Source: Staphylococcus shinii
GTDB taxonomy: Bacteria; Bacillota; Bacilli; Staphylococcales; Staphylococcaceae
Length of the DNA stretch: 64,000 bases
Direction of reading: 5' to 3'
Assembly: GCF_017583065.1 (NCBI RefSeq)
Contig: NZ_JAGEVL010000001.1
Span: 682,001 to 746,000, forward strand
Shown here: positions 62,213 through 64,000 of the stretch, one piece after another
How positions within the stretch are numbered: the stretch's first letter is position 1
Layout of the letters: every line of letters starts with the position of its first letter
Translations under genes and position numbers: made by a program
Notes under the pieces: model-generated
Databases searched by the model: none
The model's input: only the letters and a program-made list of their open reading frames with translations
Told to the model about the DNA's origin: nothing

Positions 62213-62235
62213 GGCATGAGAATGATTCTCATGCC
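62213..62235. promoter_or_regulatory. Fur-box-like palindrome / possible uvrC terminator stem
   Basis: GGCATGAGAA and TTCTCATGCC enclose TGA. The core TGAGAATGATTCTCA fits the 7-1-7 Fur consensus with two symmetric changes. It lies 12 bp after uvrC, so it may instead be the terminator stem, though the T-run (CATTTTCT) is poor. Confidence 0.5.
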
Positions 62236-62247
62236 ACAAAGTTTTCA

Positions 62248-64000
62248 CTACTTTTTGTCATATAACGCTTGATGAAGATTCTCAGCAACATTTTGTGGGA
62301 GCCCTGATTTTTTTAAATCTTCTACGCTTGCTGCTTTCATTTTCTTAATAGAACCAAATGTACGTAATAATTTTGTTTTTCTTTTAGCGCCAATACCTTC
62401 TACAGTATCCAATACAGATTGTAACCCAGTCTTCTGTCTTGTTTGTCTATGGAATGTAATCGCAAATCTATGCACTTCATCTTGTATTCTTTGAAGTAAA
62501 TAAAATGGTTGACTATTTTTCTTCATGGGAACAACCTCTGCATTTTCACCGTAAAGAATTTCTGATGTTTGGTGCTTATCATTTTTACGTAGTCCTGCTA
62601 CAGGTATATCAAGCCCTAATTCATTTTCAAGGACATCAAGTACACCGCTCATGTGTCCTTTACCGCCATCTACAATAATCAAGTCTGGTAATGGACTACC
62701 TTCATTAAGTACTCGCGTATAACGTCGACGCACAACTTCTCGCATAGATTTATAATCATCTGGACCTACTACTGTCTTTATCTTATATTTACGGTAACCT
62801 TTTTTATTAGGTTTACCATCCACAAATGATACCATTGCCGAAACAGGATTAACTCCTTGAATATTTGAGTTATCAAAAGCCTCTATACGAATTGGTGTTT
62901 GAATGCCCATCACATCACCAAGCTCTTCTATTGCTTTTACTGTACGTGATTCATCTTTGGCAATTAATTCAAATTTATTTTCAAGTGTGATTTCGGCATT
63001 ATGATTAGCTAAGTCTACCATATCTTTCTTTTTACCTTTAAGAGGCTGAACAATTTTAGTATCTACAACTGATTGGATAATTTCTTTATCAAGATGCTTT
63101 GGGACATGTACTTCTTTAGGTAAAATATGCTGATTCAAATCATAAAACTGACCAATGAATGTATAGAATTCTTCTTCTTCCGTCTGTTGAATGGGTATCA
63201 TCGTAGCATCTCTTTTAATCATATTTCCTTGTCTTATAAAGAAGACTTGAATACACATCCAACCTTTTGACACACTATAGCCGAATACATCTCTAATAGT
63301 GCTGTCAGAGGAGGTAACTTTTTGTTTTTTATTTAAATTGTGTATATGTTGAATTAAATCTCGGTACTCTTTTGCACGTTCAAAATCTAATGACTCACTA
63401 GCTTCTTGCATTTTTTGTTCTAAATTATGCAAAATTGTCTTATCTTCACCGTTTAAGAAATCTGTAATTTCTTTTGTCATCTCAGCATATTTTTCTAAAT
63501 CAACTGGATAAACACAAGGGCCTAAGCATTGTCCTATATGATAATACAGACATAATTTATCAGGCATTTTATCACATTTTCTAAAGGGATAAATACGATC
63601 TAATAGTTTTTTAGTTTCTTGTGCTGAATAAGCATTAGGATATGGTCCAAAGTACTTACCGCTTCCCTTTTTAACAGTACGTGTAACAATTAACCTCGGA
63701 TATTTTTCTTTAGTTATTTTAATAAAAGGATAACTTTTGTCATCTTTTAATAAAATATTGTATCTAGGTTGATATTGTTTGATTAGGTTTAGTTCTAACA
63801 ATAAGGATTCTGTTTCACTCGATGTCACAATAAACTCAAAATTTCTAATTTCACTTACTAAGCGTGTCGTCTTAGCGTCATGTGCTCCTGTAAAATAAGA
63901 TCTTAATCTATTTCTTAACTTTTTGGCTTTACCAACATAGATGATTTGGTTATTGCGGTCTTTCATTAAATAACAACCTGGTTCAGTAGGAACCACCGTA
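62248..64000 (-). CDS. uvrC: Excinuclease ABC subunit C (partial, 5' end outside the window)
   Basis: At least 583 residues. The GIY-YIG 3'-nuclease domain begins at the edge ([22 protein letters not shown]), a cysteine group C..C..C..C ([15 protein letters not shown].. GQCLGPC) follows, then a UVR domain ([15 protein letters not shown]), the RNase H-like 5' nuclease with [10 protein letters not shown] and IIVDGGKGH, and C-terminal helix-hairpin-helix motifs. It cuts both sides of UvrAB-marked lesions. Homology to S. aureus indicates only about 15 N-terminal residues are missing; the GTG at 63996 is internal. Confidence 0.96.
   Translation of the reverse strand, partial: TVVPTEPGCYLMKDRNNQIIYVGKAKKLRNRLRSYFTGAHDAKTTRLVSEIRNFEFIVTSSETESLLLELNLIKQYQPRYNILLKDDKSYPFIKITKEKYPRLIVTRTVKKGSGKYFGPYPNAYSAQETKKLLDRIYPFRKCDKMPDKLCLYYHIGQCLGPCVYPVDLEKYAEMTKEITDFLNGEDKTILHNLEQKMQEASESLDFERAKEYRDLIQHIHNLNKKQKVTSSDSTIRDVFGYSVSKGWMCIQVFFIRQGNMIKRDATMIPIQQTEEEEFYTFIGQFYDLNQHILPKEVHVPKHLDKEIIQSVVDTKIVQPLKGKKKDMVDLANHNAEITLENKFELIAKDESRTVKAIEELGDVMGIQTPIRIEAFDNSNIQGVNPVSAMVSFVDGKPNKKGYRKYKIKTVVGPDDYKSMREVVRRRYTRVLNEGSPLPDLIIVDGGKGHMSGVLDVLENELGLDIPVAGLRKNDKHQTSEILYGENAEVVPMKKNSQPFYLLQRIQDEVHRFAITFHRQTRQKTGLQSVLDTVEGIGAKRKTKLLRTFGSIKKMKAASVEDLKKSGLPQNVAENLHQALYDKK

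Overview
The window is chromosomal DNA of a low-GC Gram-positive of the genus Staphylococcus, most likely a coagulase-negative species rather than S. aureus. Three things point there: protein sequences close to S. aureus over long syntenic blocks (priA-coaBC, the pyr operon, the dcw division cluster, sdhCAB, uvrC), a PSM-beta peptide cluster, and staphylococcal intergenic hairpins. The exact species cannot be fixed from the sequence alone.

Layout. 1-4940: priA, coaBC, rpoZ and gmk (all minus). 5100-6797: the ribosome quality-control factor rqcH (plus). 6798-10990: a loose region with a dispersed intergenic repeat, a decayed IS1182-type transposase, a VOC protein, a YitT membrane protein, an unannotated 27-residue membrane peptide and a chromosomal macrolide phosphotransferase of the Mph(C) type. 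10991-21520: the pyrimidine operon pyrR-pyrP-pyrB-pyrC-carA-carB-pyrF-pyrE (minus), with PyrR-type attenuators before pyrR and pyrP. 21769-27425: rluD, lspA, a VOC dioxygenase-like gene and ileS with its T-box leader. 27441-41828: the division and wall cluster, in transcription order mraZ-rsmH-ftsL-pbp1-mraY-murD-divIB-ftsA-ftsZ, then pgeF-ylmE-sepF-yggT-ylmH-divIVA. An MraZ-type operator of three GTGG repeats at 10-bp spacing lies in front of mraZ. 41977-45117: bshC, a GNAT acetyltransferase and a HAD phosphatase.

45233-56250 is the variable part. It starts with five PSM-beta genes in a tandem array and ends at a tRNA-Arg gene with a tyrosine integrase beside it. By gene order (bshC, HAD, PSM-beta on one side; tRNA-Arg and murI/sdh/uvrC on the other) it corresponds to the locus of the S. 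aureus genomic island nuSa-gamma, but the cargo differs. It holds a glycosyltransferase with DUF5776 repeats, a candidate C-rich-loop small RNA, the wreck of a Fur-boxed ABC exporter gene, two SprF/SprG-like type I toxin-antitoxin modules flanking a paiB-paiA-marR/HD-hydrolase block, two overlapping unknown small genes, and a DUF5067 lipoprotein next to the integrase.

56573-64000 returns to core genome: phosphodiesterase, rdgB, murI, sdhC-sdhA-sdhB with cre-like and Fur-like motifs upstream, and uvrC cut by the window edge.

Several start codons were moved from the longest possible ORF to the Shine-Dalgarno-supported site (coaBC, yitT, pyrP, pyrR, lspA, divIVA, ylmH, pgeF, the HAD gene, murI, sdhC and others). 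Features too short for ordinary ORF calling (five PSM-betas, two type I toxin peptides, the 27-residue peptide) were read directly from the sequence.
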